15,972 bases of DNA from Actinomycetes bacterium (GTDB lineage: Bacteria; Actinomycetota; Actinomycetes; Actinomycetales; Dermatophilaceae): NCBI GenBank assembly GCA_023420415.1, contig JAEZWF010000053.1, forward strand, positions 1-15,972, in the 5' to 3' direction. Within the stretch, counting starts at the first letter, position 1. Each line of letters opens with the position of its first letter. Both the position numbers and the translations under genes were made by a program. Of this stretch, positions 15,561 to 15,972 are shown in pieces. The notes below the pieces were generated by a model. It saw nothing but the letters and a program-made list of their open reading frames with translations. It was not told where the DNA came from and searched no databases.

Positions 15561-15570
15561 GAAGCGCTTC
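15561..15570. promoter_or_regulatory. LacI-type operator-like palindrome upstream of tatA
   Basis: GAAGCGCTTC is a perfect 10-base palindrome with central CG. Counting flanks it reads TCGAAGCGCTTCAA, one change from a perfect 14-base palindrome. LacI-family operators commonly have this form, with AGCGCT at the centre. It lies 32 bases upstream of the tatA start and just downstream of the candidate tatA -10. The regulator and target are unknown. Confidence 0.4.
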
Positions 15571-15578
15571 AACGGCCC

Positions 15579-15607
15579 ATGGTCGCCCAGCAGGTCCGAT
15601 CCGTCAA
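15579..15607 (-). promoter_or_regulatory. Candidate tatA promoter
   Basis: On the minus strand, TTGACG (15607-15602) and GACCAT (15584-15579) are separated by 17 bases. The -35 is one base from TTGACA; the -10 is weak, fitting only the A and final T of TAnnnT. The predicted start lies near 15572, about 45 bases before the tatA GTG. The palindrome at 15561-15570 would then fall at the beginning of the transcript. Confidence 0.35.
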
Positions 15608-15629
15608 CCAACGCCCGCGACGCCCGCCG

Positions 15630-15659
15630 TTGACCGGTGCTCCGCTCGCGGCGTTGAAT
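15630..15659 (+). promoter_or_regulatory. Candidate plus-strand promoter before the 46-residue ORF
   Basis: TTGACC (15630-15635) and TTGAAT (15654-15659) are 18 bases apart. The -35 matches five of six consensus positions; the -10 lacks the A at position two. The predicted start would lie within the tandem repeat at 15661-15694. It would serve the small ORF at 15738. Confidence 0.3.
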
Positions 15660-15660
15660 T

Positions 15661-15694
15661 GAACCGCCTCGAACCGCCTCGAACCGCCTCGAAC
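15661..15694 (+). repeat. Tandem 10-base repeat, three and a half units
   Basis: The unit GAACCGCCTC is repeated three times without change (15661-15690) and followed by a partial GAAC. The 10-base period is close to one helical turn, so a protein could bind successive units on one face of the DNA. It lies between the divergent candidate promoters of tatA and the small ORF. It may equally be a simple replication-slippage repeat. Confidence 0.75.
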
Positions 15695-15737
15695 AGGGCC
15701 GGCGACCGACGCCGACCCGTGGACGAAGGGACGCGCC

Positions 15738-15878
15738 ATGGGCGCGTGGGCGGACGCGCTGCGGGCCGGTGCGACGCCGGACCGGCCGCCCGCGGACCTG
15801 CCGGACGGCACGCGCGGCGGCTGGCTCGTCGACCCCTCCGGCCACCGCTGGCTCGTGCGGAACGCCGTCACGGCGTGA
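15738..15878 (+). CDS. Possible small ORF, 46 residues
   Basis: The ATG at 15738 follows GAAGGGA (15725-15731) at six bases, a good ribosome-binding site. The predicted product starts MGAWADALRAGATPDRPP and ends in GGWLVDPSGHRWLVRNAVTA, with several Trp residues and no membrane helix. I do not recognise a family. Third-position GC is high, as expected for a gene here. The 3' end overlaps the end of the convergent minus-strand frame by 11 bases. It could be a small regulatory or structural protein; the call rests on the start context only. Confidence 0.45.
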   Translation: MGAWADALRAGATPDRPPADLPDGTRGGWLVDPSGHRWLVRNAVTA

Positions 15879-15972
15879 GCTCGACGGTCGCGAGGCGGGC
15901 CGCGCCGACGAGCACGAGCCGGACGTCGCCGAGCGGCGTGCCGTCCGGACCGGGGTCGAGGAGGGCCTCGAC
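15868..15972 (-). CDS. 3' end of an unidentified minus-strand gene
   Basis: The last 34 codons of a frame that enters from beyond the window edge, with stop at 15870-15868. The visible peptide begins VEALLDPGPDGTPLGD and continues with VRLVLVGAARLATVELTP, a regular pattern of small strands with strong GC third-position bias. This is too little to name the protein. The frame also has no start inside the window, so only composition and the lack of stops support it. Confidence 0.4.
   Translation of the reverse strand, partial: VEALLDPGPDGTPLGDVRLVLVGAARLATVELTP

Noticed and set aside
15486..15871. Two minus-strand frames (15486-15845 and 15569-15871) upstream of tatA.
   Set aside because: They have no ribosome site or recognisable sequence, run through the tandem repeat and the candidate promoters, and conflict with the better-supported small ORF at 15738.

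Overview
The window is high-GC DNA from an actinobacterium, most likely of the order Micrococcales. It carries the conserved actinobacterial ATP-synthase neighbourhood. The gene order prfA, prmC, sua5, (glyA), wecA-type transferase, atpI, atpBEFHAGDC, DUF2550, nucS matches the order known around the atp operon of Mycobacterium tuberculosis (prfA, hemK, sua5, rfe, atpI-like, atpB-C, Rv1312, with nucS a few genes further on). Taxonomy is inferred from gene content, order and composition; no database search was run.

Layout. Bases 1-4536: the 3' end of prfA (release factor 1), prmC (methylates the GGQ glutamine of release factors), sua5 (tRNA threonylcarbamoyladenosine precursor synthase), glyA (serine hydroxymethyltransferase) and a polyprenyl-phosphate GlcNAc-1-phosphate transferase. 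All lie on the plus strand and are overlapping or tightly spaced. Bases 4537-12435: the complete F1Fo ATP synthase operon (atpI, B, E, F, H, A, G, D, C). A perfect CRP/GlxR-type palindrome sits in front of atpI. A possible 55-codon small ORF joins atpI to atpB by 4-base overlaps at both ends. Structured or CA-rich spacers lie before atpE and atpA, and a strong hairpin lies before atpG. Bases 12446-15266: a DUF2550 membrane-anchored protein, the mismatch endonuclease NucS, a small four-helix membrane protein and NagA (GlcNAc-6-phosphate deacetylase). Bases 15271-15972: tatA on the minus strand, converging on nagA; a 209-base gap holding an operator-like palindrome, candidate promoters and a 10-base tandem repeat; a small ORF; and the 3' end of an unidentified minus-strand gene.

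Two features stand out. First, an 8-base word, GTATGCCG or its complement, occurs 11 times (plus one single-mismatch copy) between 627 and 9718. It uses the otherwise rare codons TAT and GCA inside genes, and three intergenic copies extend to the same 12-mer. It is absent from the last 6.2 kb. Second, threonine codon choice flips from ACC to ACG inside atpD, near the Walker A codons (about 11.2 kb), and stays flipped to the end of the window. Together these suggest that the two parts have different origins, either by homologous recombination within the very conserved atpD or by a chimeric assembly join. The left part looks Intrasporangiaceae-like and the right part Cellulomonadaceae-like, but that family-level reading is only an impression.

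There are no tRNA or rRNA genes, CRISPR arrays, insertion sequences or phage genes that I can recognise. No gap between genes exceeds 300 bases.
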